A stretch of DNA of 54,325 nucleotides from positions 1-54,325 of the forward strand of contig CANLVU010000006.1 of the NCBI GenBank assembly GCA_947494535.1. Reading direction: 5' to 3'. A program made the position numbers and the translations under genes. Below the pieces are notes generated by a model that made no database searches, was not told the DNA's origin, and worked only from the letters and a program-made list of their open reading frames with translations. Shown here piece after piece: positions 1 to 8,280 of this stretch (positions within the stretch are counted from its first letter, which is position 1; every line of letters starts with the position of its first letter). Origin of the DNA: Cytophagaceae bacterium. Its GTDB lineage: Bacteria > Bacteroidota > Bacteroidia > Cytophagales > Spirosomataceae.

Positions 1-38
1 ATTACCTTGCAACCCAAGGCATCCCGATGCGCATTTAA
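1..38 (+). CDS. hisF: Imidazole glycerol phosphate synthase cyclase subunit HisF, 3' end only (partial)
   Basis: Frame from position 3 reads YLATQGIPMRI*, a typical HisF C-terminus, immediately upstream of hisIE. Partial at window edge. Confidence 0.6.
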   Translation, partial: YLATQGIPMRI

Positions 39-45
39 TAGAAAT

Positions 46-645
46 ATGTCCAAGCAACCCGATTTTTCCAAAGGCCTCGTGCCCGCCATCATCCAAGATG
101 CCAGCACCCGTACCGTTTTGATGTTAGGCTACATGAATGAGGAAGCCTATGCAAAGACCGTTTCCGACCAGCGCGTGACCTTTTTCAGCCGCTCGAAGAA
201 CCGTCTTTGGACCAAAGGTGAAGAATCAGGCAACTTCCTAGACTTAGTCAGCCTTTCAATAGATTGCGACGCAGACACCATTTTAATTCAGGCCAAACCA
301 GCTGGACCTACTTGCCACACCGGAGCAGACACCTGTTTCGATGAGTCAAACGCGGACAACGCAGCTTGGTTAGATCAATTAAAACACGTCATCCGTAGCC
401 GCAAGACGGCTCCTGCATCGTCTTCATATACCGCTTCTTTATTCCAATTAGGCACCCACAAAGTCGCCCAAAAAGTAGGCGAAGAAGCCGTCGAACTCGT
501 TATCGAAGCCTTAATGCAAAACGATGACCTTTTCAAAGGCGAAGCGGCGGATTTAATTTTCCACCTATTAGTCTTGTTAGAGGACCGCGGAATCGATTTA
601 AGCGAAATCATCGCCGTTCTTCAATCTCGTCACGCTGCTAAATAA
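46..645 (+). CDS. hisIE: Bifunctional phosphoribosyl-AMP cyclohydrolase / phosphoribosyl-ATP pyrophosphatase
   Basis: MSKQPDFSKGLVPAIIQD...TRTVLMLGYMNEEAY...SRSKNRLWTKGEESGN...CDADTILIQ...GPTCHTG, then C-terminal HisE (KVGEEAVELVIEA). Start moved from TTG at 7 to ATG at 46. Confidence 0.95.
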   Translation: MSKQPDFSKGLVPAIIQDASTRTVLMLGYMNEEAYAKTVSDQRVTFFSRSKNRLWTKGEESGNFLDLVSLSIDCDADTILIQAKPAGPTCHTGADTCFDESNADNAAWLDQLKHVIRSRKTAPASSSYTASLFQLGTHKVAQKVGEEAVELVIEALMQNDDLFKGEAADLIFHLLVLLEDRGIDLSEIIAVLQSRHAAK

Positions 646-653
646 TCTTTATT

Positions 654-992
654 ATGATTGGATTCATTATTCGTTACATCATCATCGCTGGGGTGGTATT
701 AGTAATCCCGCGCTATTTAAAAGGAATAACTGTGGATGGTTTTACGACTGCCCTTTTAGTCGCTTTAGCGATGGGCTTCGTGAATTCATTCATTAAACCC
801 GTATTGAAGATCATCAGTTTCCCTATTACGTTTATTACTTTAGGGTTGTTTTCTCTTGTTATCTCTGTAGGTCTAGTCTATTTAGTCGCAGCCTATGTGC
901 CAGGATTTGAAGTAACTGGGTTTATTGCACCGTTGATTTTTAGCTTTCTGGTGTCGCTGTCAACTTCTTTTGTAGGGCTGTTTACACGGTAG
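654..992 (+). CDS. Phage holin family / YvlD-like small membrane protein
   Basis: Multi-TM 112 aa with pattern ...GFVNSFIKPVLKIISFPITFITLGLFSLVI..., typical of the PF04020-type family. Confidence 0.8.
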   Translation: MIGFIIRYIIIAGVVLVIPRYLKGITVDGFTTALLVALAMGFVNSFIKPVLKIISFPITFITLGLFSLVISVGLVYLVAAYVPGFEVTGFIAPLIFSFLVSLSTSFVGLFTR

Positions 993-1019
993 GGCACTTT
1001 TTGTTATTATAAGCCGCGC

Positions 1020-1062
1020 GGTACTGAGTGGGCTTTTCAGGTATTGACATATTTTGTCAATA
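1020..1062. repeat. Dispersed palindromic element, copy 1 (core TTGACA-TATTT-TGTCAA at 1044-1060)
   Basis: GGTACTGAGTGGGCTTTTCAGGTATTGACATATTTTGTCAATA; first 30 nt match the copy-5 arm at 27/30 positions. Confidence 0.8.
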
Positions 1063-1093
1063 GTAGAAATTGCCGTTTATGGATGACCTCTCT

Positions 1094-1294
1094 TCATCTA
1101 TTCCTCAAATCATTCAAGAACTTCTTGGAATCAAAAATCAACTGATTCCTGGATACAGGGGCCACAATGACCGATTCGGTGTAGACTTCTTGGTTTTTTT
1201 CGATGATTGTAATGGTCACTTTAGTGAATTTGTAGGGGCCCATATGACCATTGTAGAAAAGTAGGGGATCTTTAGGGGTGAAGAAATTGAACAT
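1094..1294 (-). CDS. Hypothetical small protein (66 aa)
   Basis: ORF in apparent operon with the XRE gene 1307-1726; no recognised family. Confidence 0.4.
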   Translation of the reverse strand: MFNFFTPKDPLLFYNGHMGPYKFTKVTITIIEKNQEVYTESVIVAPVSRNQLIFDSKKFLNDLRNR

Positions 1295-1306
1295 GTCTTT
1301 AGAGGT

Positions 1307-1726
1307 TTAGTGGTTAGTGACGCCGTGGCGGCGGAATTGAAAATGTCTAAGGGTTACAACTTTTTCTGGATCATAAGTGATGGCATTTTTGAGGAAAATT
1401 TTGAAGTTGAATTTTCTTTCTTGTTTTACCCTGTGAAGTTTAAGAAAATAGAGCAGGTCTTTTTCTGAGTCCGCCAAAGCATCTTCTGCTAAATGTTCAT
1501 AGCCCACAAAGGATCGTTTTATCCGCTCCCGCATCCAATACACGCAAAGTTCGCGTACGTTTACCTGGTGGTAATGGGCAAAAATGATGACGAGGTCAAG
1601 ATCTGGGATGCGGTTACCGTTTTCGTATTTGCTCAAAAGCCCGGCGTCGATCCCGAGATCCTGCGCCATCACGTGCAGTGGAACGGCACGGATGAGCTTC
1701 AGGTATCTAGAGAAGTGGTTAAACAT
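1307..1726 (-). CDS. XRE-family helix-turn-helix transcriptional regulator
   Basis: N-terminal HTH: FSRYLKLIRAVPLHVMAQDLGIDAGLLSKYENGNRIPDLDLVIIFAHYHQV. Confidence 0.75.
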   Translation of the reverse strand: MFNHFSRYLKLIRAVPLHVMAQDLGIDAGLLSKYENGNRIPDLDLVIIFAHYHQVNVRELCVYWMRERIKRSFVGYEHLAEDALADSEKDLLYFLKLHRVKQERKFNFKIFLKNAITYDPEKVVTLRHFQFRRHGVTNH

Positions 1727-1801
1727 ATTGATTAGTGGTTTGGTGTTCCAAATATATTCCCTCCATTCCCCCTAACCTAACAGCTTACTGATAATGTGAA
1801 T

Positions 1802-2098
1802 TTAAAGCTTGATATTTATAATTAATCGACCTCCTAGGCCTAATTCGATAATCTTTTGTAAAGTTGAAATCCGGATTTCTATGAGGTTATTTTCTGCAAT
1901 TGAAATGGCGTATTTAGATGTTCCGCATTTTACAGCAAATTCTTTTTGTGTTAGCCGAAGCTTGTGCCTGGCAATTTTAATCAAGGCGCTTATTTTGAAT
2001 AGTTGTGCTCCCCATTCGAATTCATTTCTGGAGGGAGAGCCTATTTTGCCATAAGTTTCTTCGATGAGTTGATCTAATGTTCTTAAGTTCGATTTCAT
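1802..2098 (-). CDS. XRE-type HTH protein, HigA-like antitoxin family
   Basis: LIKIARHKLRLTQKEFAVKCGTSKYAISIAENNLIEIRISTLQKIIELGLGGRL. Likely start is MKSNLRTL (2098); the ORF-track N-terminus (2099-2173) overlaps a palindromic repeat. Confidence 0.7.
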   Translation of the reverse strand: MKSNLRTLDQLIEETYGKIGSPSRNEFEWGAQLFKISALIKIARHKLRLTQKEFAVKCGTSKYAISIAENNLIEIRISTLQKIIELGLGGRLIINIKL

Positions 2099-2130
2099 AG
2101 TGGTTGTTTTATTTAAAATTGATTTTGCGA

Positions 2131-2175
2131 TTTTCAGGTTTTGACAGATTCTGTCAATAACTGGAAAAGCCATTT
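2131..2175. repeat. Dispersed palindromic element, copy 2 (core TTGACA-GATTC-TGTCAA at 2141-2157)
   Basis: TTTTCAGGTTTTGACAGATTCTGTCAATAACTGGAAAAGCC; arms TTTTCAGG... and reverse-complement TTTTCCAG... extend the palindrome. Confidence 0.75.
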
Positions 2176-2207
2176 ATACAATTGTAAGTCAAATTAACAT
2201 AAACTGC

Positions 2208-2549
2208 CTATAGGTTCTTCAGAGCTAATATTACCAATTTTAGTTCCGGAATCACCACAACCGTGGTATCCCAGATCACATCCATTTTGATTGCATGGTA
2301 TTCATGCAGAATGAAATTGCGGAAAGCCTTTACCTTATACCAAGGGTATTCGATTTTTTCCAAAAGAGATTTATCAATCAATAGGGAGGCCTCGCCAATG
2401 ATAGTGTAGTTGAAAAGGCAGGCTTCTACGGTTTTAGGGTCGTTTAAAAAGGTTTGTAATGTGTGCTCTGAGGTGTATTGTTGAATCTTGTTAATGGCTA
2501 GCAGAATGTGCTCGATTCGCTCTTTCGAGCTTGGGGCTAAGGTTTTCAT
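2208..2549 (-). CDS. hepT: HEPN-domain toxin of MNT-HEPN (type VII-like) toxin-antitoxin system
   Basis: DUF86/HepT-like; contains RNFILHEY (RX4HXY). Adjacent to and overlapping the MNT gene. Confidence 0.85.
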   Translation of the reverse strand: MKTLAPSSKERIEHILLAINKIQQYTSEHTLQTFLNDPKTVEACLFNYTIIGEASLLIDKSLLEKIEYPWYKVKAFRNFILHEYHAIKMDVIWDTTVVVIPELKLVILALKNL

Positions 2550-2832
2550 AAATTAAAATTTTGTCGTGGTTAAGTTGTTTTGCAATGCTCTTTAATGGAG
2601 CGCCTAGCATGACTAGGTCGACCTCTAGTGAAAGAAGTAGAGTGAGATCTTGTTGGATTTCAGCTAGGTCAAATAAGGTAAAGGGGGTGTTTTTGAAAAC
2701 TTGGATCTGAATGTCGATGTCGCTGGTGGGCGATTGGGTGCCACGGGCGTGGGAGCCAAAGAGCCAGGCGCGTTTGATTTGCGCTTTTTCAAGGAAGTAG
2801 GAGGCGATTTTATCGAGATTTTCCGCTGTCAT
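2491..2832 (-). CDS. mntA: Minimal nucleotidyltransferase (MNT) antitoxin
   Basis: AWLFGSHARGTQSPTSDIDIQIQV = GSX10DXD nucleotidyltransferase motif; overlaps the HEPN gene by 59 nt. Confidence 0.85.
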   Translation of the reverse strand: MTAENLDKIASYFLEKAQIKRAWLFGSHARGTQSPTSDIDIQIQVFKNTPFTLFDLAEIQQDLTLLLSLEVDLVMLGAPLKSIAKQLNHDKILIYENLSPKLERANRAHSASH

Positions 2833-2928
2833 AGTGAAAGGTAGTGAAATAAGGGATAGAAAATGTCGAAAAGCAACGATGAGATAGTGATATTTTGCGT
2901 ATTTTTAGGAATAAAATGCGATATCCAT

Positions 2929-4287
2929 ATGCAAGAGTTCGATAATAATAAAGTACCCATAAAGAAGTTGTGGCAGGTGATAGTGGCGTCGAGTGTGGGA
3001 ACGGTTATTGAGTGGTATGACTTCTATATTTTTGGGAGTTTGAGTGCGATTATTTCGTTGAGTTTCTTTCCCAAAGAGGATCCGACAGCCGCGTTCATTT
3101 CAACACTTGCGGCTTTTGGGGCGGGGTTTGTGGCGAGGCCTTTTGGTGGCGTGCTTTTTGGGAGACTGGGGGATTTGATCGGGAGGAAGTACACGTTTTT
3201 GTTGACACTGATGCTGATGGGTGGGTCGACGTTTGCGATTGCGTTTATACCGAGTTATGAGAAGATTGGGTTAGTAGCTCCAGCTATACTTCTATTATTA
3301 AGAATTATTCAGGGATTAGCCTTAGGGGGGGAGTATGGGGGCGCCGCGACTTACGTCGCGGAATATGCACCAGACGCCGAACGCGGGAAGTACACGTCCT
3401 ACATCCAAACAACCGCCACGCTCGGTTTCTTTGTTTCTATCCTCGTTATCTTGGCTACGCAACAGCTTTTAGGCGATGCGGCCTTTAAGGACTGGGGCTG
3501 GCGGGTGCCTTTTGCGCTTTCTGGCATTCTAGTGGTTGTCTCTTACTTCATTAGACGAAATATGGATGAATCTCCTCTCTTCTCTAAACTCAAGGTGGAA
3601 GGCAGACTCTCCGAAAATCCTTTAAAGGAAGCTTTCGCCAGTAAGGCGAATCGCCGCTTAATGTTAATTGCGATGTTTGGGGCGATTGTGGGGCAGGGGG
3701 TTGTTTGGCATACAGGACAATTTTATGCCCAAATCTTCATCAACAAAATCCTTCAAGTCGATTTCATTACGACGAACCTCATTATCGCCGCGAGTCTGGT
3801 GGTGGGCACTCCCCTCTTCGTGTATTTCGGGAGCCTGTCTGACCGGGTGGGTCGCAAGAAAATTATGCTTGGCGGTATGGCCCTCGCTGCGCTCGGGTAC
3901 TACCCCCTTTTCTCGTGGATGTCTACGATTGTAGCCCAGGAGGGCACGATGGTCAATGGCGCGATCTTCCTGACTTGGACTGGAAAGCTCGAACTAGCTT
4001 TCATTTGCAGCTTATTGGTGACTTTCGCGGCGATGGCCTACGGCCCGATCGCCGCGTTCCTAGTCGAACTTTTCCCTACCAAAATCCGCTATACCTCCCT
4101 CTCCATCCCTTATCACTTTGCTAATGGGGTGTTCGGCGGATGTGCCCCTTTTGTGGCCACTTGGCTGGGAGCCGTCACTCATTCGAATTTTGCCGGATTA
4201 TTCTATCCCATCGCCCTAGCGGCCTTAACGGTCGTCGTGGGCGCGATTTATTTACCTGAAACCAAAGGCAAAGCCCTCAGCGACTAA
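2929..4287 (+). CDS. MFS transporter, metabolite:H+ symporter (ProP/ShiA-like) family
   Basis: VIVASSVGTVIEWYDFYIFGSLSAIISLSFFP...FGRLGDLIGRKYTFLLTLMLMGGSTFAIAFIPSYEKIG...LRIIQGLALGGEYGGA. Start at MQEFDNN preferred over upstream 2863. Confidence 0.9.
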   Translation: MQEFDNNKVPIKKLWQVIVASSVGTVIEWYDFYIFGSLSAIISLSFFPKEDPTAAFISTLAAFGAGFVARPFGGVLFGRLGDLIGRKYTFLLTLMLMGGSTFAIAFIPSYEKIGLVAPAILLLLRIIQGLALGGEYGGAATYVAEYAPDAERGKYTSYIQTTATLGFFVSILVILATQQLLGDAAFKDWGWRVPFALSGILVVVSYFIRRNMDESPLFSKLKVEGRLSENPLKEAFASKANRRLMLIAMFGAIVGQGVVWHTGQFYAQIFINKILQVDFITTNLIIAASLVVGTPLFVYFGSLSDRVGRKKIMLGGMALAALGYYPLFSWMSTIVAQEGTMVNGAIFLTWTGKLELAFICSLLVTFAAMAYGPIAAFLVELFPTKIRYTSLSIPYHFANGVFGGCAPFVATWLGAVTHSNFAGLFYPIALAALTVVVGAIYLPETKGKALSD

Positions 4288-4350
4288 AATAGGATTTTTC
4301 GAATAATTCGATGGATAAAATTTTAAATATTTCCATTAAATAAATTAGAC

Positions 4351-4381
4351 TTGGCGCTAAACCAAAATGGGGGTATATTTG
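4351..4381 (+). promoter_or_regulatory. Candidate Bacteroidota-type promoter for the glycan operon (TTG...TAnnTTTG)
   Basis: TTG at 4351-4353, 20-nt spacer, TATATTTG at 4374-4381, upstream of legB. Confidence 0.4.
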
Positions 4382-4514
4382 TTATTAAAATCATTTTTCT
4401 GAGGCAAATTATTTTGTGACTCAGAATGGCGAAGCCGTGGAGAAAGATAGGCTCACGATAATTATTGTATTAGTTCCATATCTTACTCAAATTTAATCTA
4501 AGTCAAAATTAAGA

Positions 4515-5513
4515 ATGACATTGAAGCAAAAAAAAGTACTTATAACCGGTGCTGATGGATTTATAGGTTCGCATCTTACGGAAGCATTAGTTAATCAAGG
4601 GTATCATGTCCGTGCATTTGTATACTACAACTCATTTAATTCATATGGTTGGCTAGATTCAATTTCTGCTGAAACGAAAAGTAAGATTGAGTTTTTTGCA
4701 GGAGACATTCGTGATCCTAACGGAGTAAGGGAGGCAATGAAAGGGATTGATATTGTATTTCATTTAGCGGCATTGATTGCCATACCTTTTAGTTACCATT
4801 CTCCAGATTCATACATTGACACGAATGTAAAGGGCACTTTAAATATAATTCAAGCTGCAAGAGATAATAAAGTAAGTCGTGTTTTAGTCACTTCGACATC
4901 AGAGGTGTATGGAACGGCTCAATTTGTTCCTATTACTGAGTTGCATCCGAAGCAACCTCAGTCACCTTATTCTGCATCTAAAATAGGTGCTGATGCTATT
5001 GCCGATTCATTCTATAGATCTTTTGATTTGCCATTGACTATTGTAAGACCATTTAACACTTTTGGTCCTAGACAATCTGCAAGAGCTGTAATTCCTACCA
5101 TCATTTCTCAGTTATTAAATGGTGCTGAAGAGATAAAGCTTGGTGATATTACGCCTACTAGAGACTTGCTTTTTGTGAAAGATACCGTAAATGGATTTTT
5201 GAAAATTGCAGAATGCGATAAACTAATCGGGCATGAAGTTAATATTGCCACGCAATCAGAAATTACTGTAGGTGAATTAGCTCAGTCATTAATTAATCAA
5301 ATAAATCCTAGTGCGAAGATTGTTTCGGATTCAATCAGGCTTAGACCTGAAAAATCAGAAGTTTTTAGATTGTTTGGATCAAATGAGAAATTGAAATCAT
5401 TCACTGACTGGAAACAAAACTATAGCCTTGAAGAGGGCTTAGCAGAAACAGTAGAATGGTTCTCTAAAAAGGAAAATTTGCAACAATATAAATCTGACAT
5501 TTATAATGTCTAA
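4515..5513 (+). CDS. legB: NAD-dependent 4,6-dehydratase, LegB-like
   Basis: SDR: VLITGADGFIGSHLTEALVNQGYHVRAFVYYNSFNSYGWLD; YSASK motif; followed by the LegC aminotransferase. Confidence 0.85.
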   Translation: MTLKQKKVLITGADGFIGSHLTEALVNQGYHVRAFVYYNSFNSYGWLDSISAETKSKIEFFAGDIRDPNGVREAMKGIDIVFHLAALIAIPFSYHSPDSYIDTNVKGTLNIIQAARDNKVSRVLVTSTSEVYGTAQFVPITELHPKQPQSPYSASKIGADAIADSFYRSFDLPLTIVRPFNTFGPRQSARAVIPTIISQLLNGAEEIKLGDITPTRDLLFVKDTVNGFLKIAECDKLIGHEVNIATQSEITVGELAQSLINQINPSAKIVSDSIRLRPEKSEVFRLFGSNEKLKSFTDWKQNYSLEEGLAETVEWFSKKENLQQYKSDIYNV

Positions 5514-6648
5514 TTATTCTGAAGTAATTGGTTTCATCAAAAACCAATTTAATAACAAAGCGTTTATTCCATTACACGAACCTCGATTTTTAGGGAACGA
5601 GAAGAAGTATGTTGAAGACACAATAGACTCTACATTTGTATCTTCGGTCGGAGCCTATGTTGATAAGTTCGAGTTAATGATGTCTTCTATTTCTGGGACA
5701 AATAAATCAATAGCTGTAGTTAATGGAACCTCAGCTTTACAAGTCGCTTTGAGACTTGCTGGGGTTAATGCTGGAGATGAAGTTATTACGCAAGCACTAA
5801 CGTTTATAGCTACAGTTAATGCGATTATTTATAATGGAGCAGCTCCCATTTTTATTGATGTTGATATAGACACTATGGGGCTTTCTCCTAAGGCTATGGA
5901 TGCCTTTTTAGAAGAGTTTGGGGAGATGCGAGAAGGAATCTGCTACAATAAGAAAACAAATAAAAAAATTGCCGCGTGTATGCCCATGCATACGTTTGGG
6001 TTTCCAGTGCACTTAGATGAATTATTAAAAGTGTGCAACAAATGGAATATACCTCTCGTGGAAGATGCTGCTGAAGCTATTGGAAGCGAATATCATTCGA
6101 AACCCATTGGTAGTTTCGGGAAATTAGGGGTATTTTCTTTCAATGGGAATAAAATCGTAACCAGTGGTGGTGGTGGTGCTATTGTAACTAATGATGTTGA
6201 ATTGGGAATTAAAGCAAAGCATTTGACAACCACTGCAAAAGTCCCTCATCCTTATGAGTACGTTCATGATGAAATTGGATACAATTTTAGAATGCCTAAT
6301 TTAAATGCTGCGCTAGCTTGTGCTCAATTAGAGCAACTTTCAACATTTATTGAAAGTAAACGGATTCTCGCTCAGGAGTATAATTCTTTTTTTAAGTCTA
6401 AAGGAATCAACTTCCGAACAGAACTACCTCAAACCAAAGCCAATTATTGGCTAATGTGCGTTGAATTAGAAAATAAACAAGAGAGGGAGTCTTTTTTAAA
6501 AGTGACGAATGAAAATGGCGTAATGACAAGGCCAATTTGGCAATTGATTTTTAAATCTCCATTGTATTCCGGATTTCAAAAAGACGAGCAGATAAATGCC
6601 ATGTATTTGGAAGATAGAATTGTTAATATCCCAAGTAGTGTCAGATAA
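5506..6648 (+). CDS. legC: LegC family PLP-dependent aminotransferase
   Basis: DegT/DnrJ/EryC1 fold: VVNGTSALQVALRLAGVNAGDEVI...EDAAEAIGSEYHSKPIGSFGKLGVFSFNGNKIVTSGGGGAIV. Confidence 0.9.
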   Translation: MSNYSEVIGFIKNQFNNKAFIPLHEPRFLGNEKKYVEDTIDSTFVSSVGAYVDKFELMMSSISGTNKSIAVVNGTSALQVALRLAGVNAGDEVITQALTFIATVNAIIYNGAAPIFIDVDIDTMGLSPKAMDAFLEEFGEMREGICYNKKTNKKIAACMPMHTFGFPVHLDELLKVCNKWNIPLVEDAAEAIGSEYHSKPIGSFGKLGVFSFNGNKIVTSGGGGAIVTNDVELGIKAKHLTTTAKVPHPYEYVHDEIGYNFRMPNLNAALACAQLEQLSTFIESKRILAQEYNSFFKSKGINFRTELPQTKANYWLMCVELENKQERESFLKVTNENGVMTRPIWQLIFKSPLYSGFQKDEQINAMYLEDRIVNIPSSVR

Positions 6649-7261
6649 GAAAATTATATTAGTTGGTTATTCTGGGCATGGTTTAGTAGTTGCTGACACT
6701 GCTTTAGAAAATAATTTGAATGTAATTGGGTACACAGAAAAATCTGTAAATGAAGTAAACCCATTTAAGCTAGAATATTTAGGCGATGAATCTAGTTCAA
6801 ATTTCAAAGAATGGGATTTAGATGTTTCTTTTATTTTGGGAATCGGAGACAATATACTTCGAGAAAAAATTTATAAACATATTCTTAAAAACGGCAAAAA
6901 AGTAATCTCATTGATTAATTTATCATCATCTATATCGAGTTTTGCAGCAATCGGAGATGGAGTTTTTGTTAATAGAAATGTGACGATTAACGCTTTTGCA
7001 AAAATTGGAAGTAATGTAATTCTAAATACAGGGTGCATAGTTGAACATGAATGCGAAATTCACGACAATGTCCATATTGGCCCTGGAGCGGTATTGGCAG
7101 GGAATGTTAAAGTTGGTTCTGGTTCTTTTATTGGCGCAAATTCAGTAATCAAACAAGGGGTAGAAATAGGTAAAAATGTCATTGTAGGCGCAGGAACTGT
7201 TGTATTAAATGATATTTCAGATGGGAACAAAATAGTAGGAAACCCCCATCGGTTTATATAA
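6638..7261 (+). CDS. legH: Sugar O/N-acyltransferase, left-handed beta-helix (LegH/PglD/NeuD type)
   Basis: N-terminal KKIILVGYSGHGLVVADTALENN, then hexapeptide repeats IGDGVFVNRNVTINAFAKIGSNVILN. GTG start at 6638 overlaps legC stop. Confidence 0.8.
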   Translation: MSDKKIILVGYSGHGLVVADTALENNLNVIGYTEKSVNEVNPFKLEYLGDESSSNFKEWDLDVSFILGIGDNILREKIYKHILKNGKKVISLINLSSSISSFAAIGDGVFVNRNVTINAFAKIGSNVILNTGCIVEHECEIHDNVHIGPGAVLAGNVKVGSGSFIGANSVIKQGVEIGKNVIVGAGTVVLNDISDGNKIVGNPHRFI

Positions 7262-7263
7262 TT

Positions 7264-8280
7264 ATGAATAAGGTAATCATAATAGCAGAGGCTGGAGTTA
7301 ATCACAACGGTGACATTGAATTAGCAAAAAAGCTTATAGATGTTGCTGTAGACGCTGGTGTTGATTATGTTAAGTTCCAAACATTTAAGTCTGAAAGTTT
7401 AGTCTCAAAATTTGCAAAGAAGGCTTCCTATCAAATTGAAAACACTAAAGATGCTGTTGAAAGCCAATTGCAAATGTTAAAAAAGTTGGAGTTGTCAAAT
7501 TCTCAACATTTTGAATTAGTACAATATTGTAACAACAAAAATATCTCCTTTTTTTCTACTGCTTTCGATTTAGAATCATTAAGCTTTTTAAAAGAGTTGG
7601 GTCTAAATATTGTTAAAATCCCATCAGGAGAAATAACAAATTTACCCTATTTACGAAAAGCGGCTGCGTTATTCAAAGAAGTCATTATTTCTACAGGGAT
7701 GTCATCAATGGTAGAAATTGAGGAAGCTCTTGATGTATTTCTTCAAGCGGGGATCAAAAAAAACGACATCACGATTTTACATTGTAATACTGAATACCCT
7801 ACACCCATGTCTGATGTCAATTTGAATGCGATGTTAACTATTCAAAAGATGTTTGGTGTTAAAGTGGGATATTCAGACCACACCATGGGAATAGAAGTCC
7901 CTATTGCGGCCGTTGCATTGGGTGGCACTATGATTGAAAAACATTTTACACTAGACAGAAGCTTGCCTGGTCCAGATCAATTAGCTTCTCTTGAGCCAGA
8001 TGAACTAAAGAATATGGTTTATTCCATTCGGAACATTGAGAAAGCTATCGGAGGAACAGGTATAAAAGAACCTAGCGAGTCTGAAATTAAAAATATTTCA
8101 ATTGCCCGCAAAAGCATAGTAGCAAAGACTTCAATTCAAAAAGGGGATAGGTTTACTGAATTTAATATCACTACAAAAAGACCAGGAATGGGTCTTTCTC
8201 CTATGAAGTGGGATGAAGTTATTGGAAAAGTAGCTTGTCAAGATTTCGATGAAGACGAGTTAATAAAGTTAGGATTATGA
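7264..8280 (+). CDS. legI: N-acetylneuraminate/legionaminate synthase (NeuB family)
   Basis: IIAEAGVNHNGDIELAKKLIDVAVDAGVDYVKFQTFK; C-terminal SAF domain (RKSIVAKTSIQKGDRFTEFNITTKRPGMGLSP). Confidence 0.93.
   Translation: MNKVIIIAEAGVNHNGDIELAKKLIDVAVDAGVDYVKFQTFKSESLVSKFAKKASYQIENTKDAVESQLQMLKKLELSNSQHFELVQYCNNKNISFFSTAFDLESLSFLKELGLNIVKIPSGEITNLPYLRKAAALFKEVIISTGMSSMVEIEEALDVFLQAGIKKNDITILHCNTEYPTPMSDVNLNAMLTIQKMFGVKVGYSDHTMGIEVPIAAVALGGTMIEKHFTLDRSLPGPDQLASLEPDELKNMVYSIRNIEKAIGGTGIKEPSESEIKNISIARKSIVAKTSIQKGDRFTEFNITTKRPGMGLSPMKWDEVIGKVACQDFDEDELIKLGL

Noticed and set aside
654-992. Possible prophage remnant because of the 'phage holin family' label
   Set aside because: This family is a common chromosomal membrane protein; no phage genes nearby.
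1493-1775. Plus-strand ORFs of 63-80 aa across the XRE gene
   Set aside because: Shadow ORFs opposite a recognisable HTH protein.
4299-4311. TCGAATAATTCGA palindrome after the MFS gene as a terminator
   Set aside because: Short AT-rich stem without a clear downstream U-tract; not supportable.
4420-4460. Enterobacterial JUMPstart/ops element upstream of the glycan operon
   Set aside because: Only a loose similarity (GGCGAAGCCGTGG versus GGCGGTAGCG); not enough to call and phylum differs.
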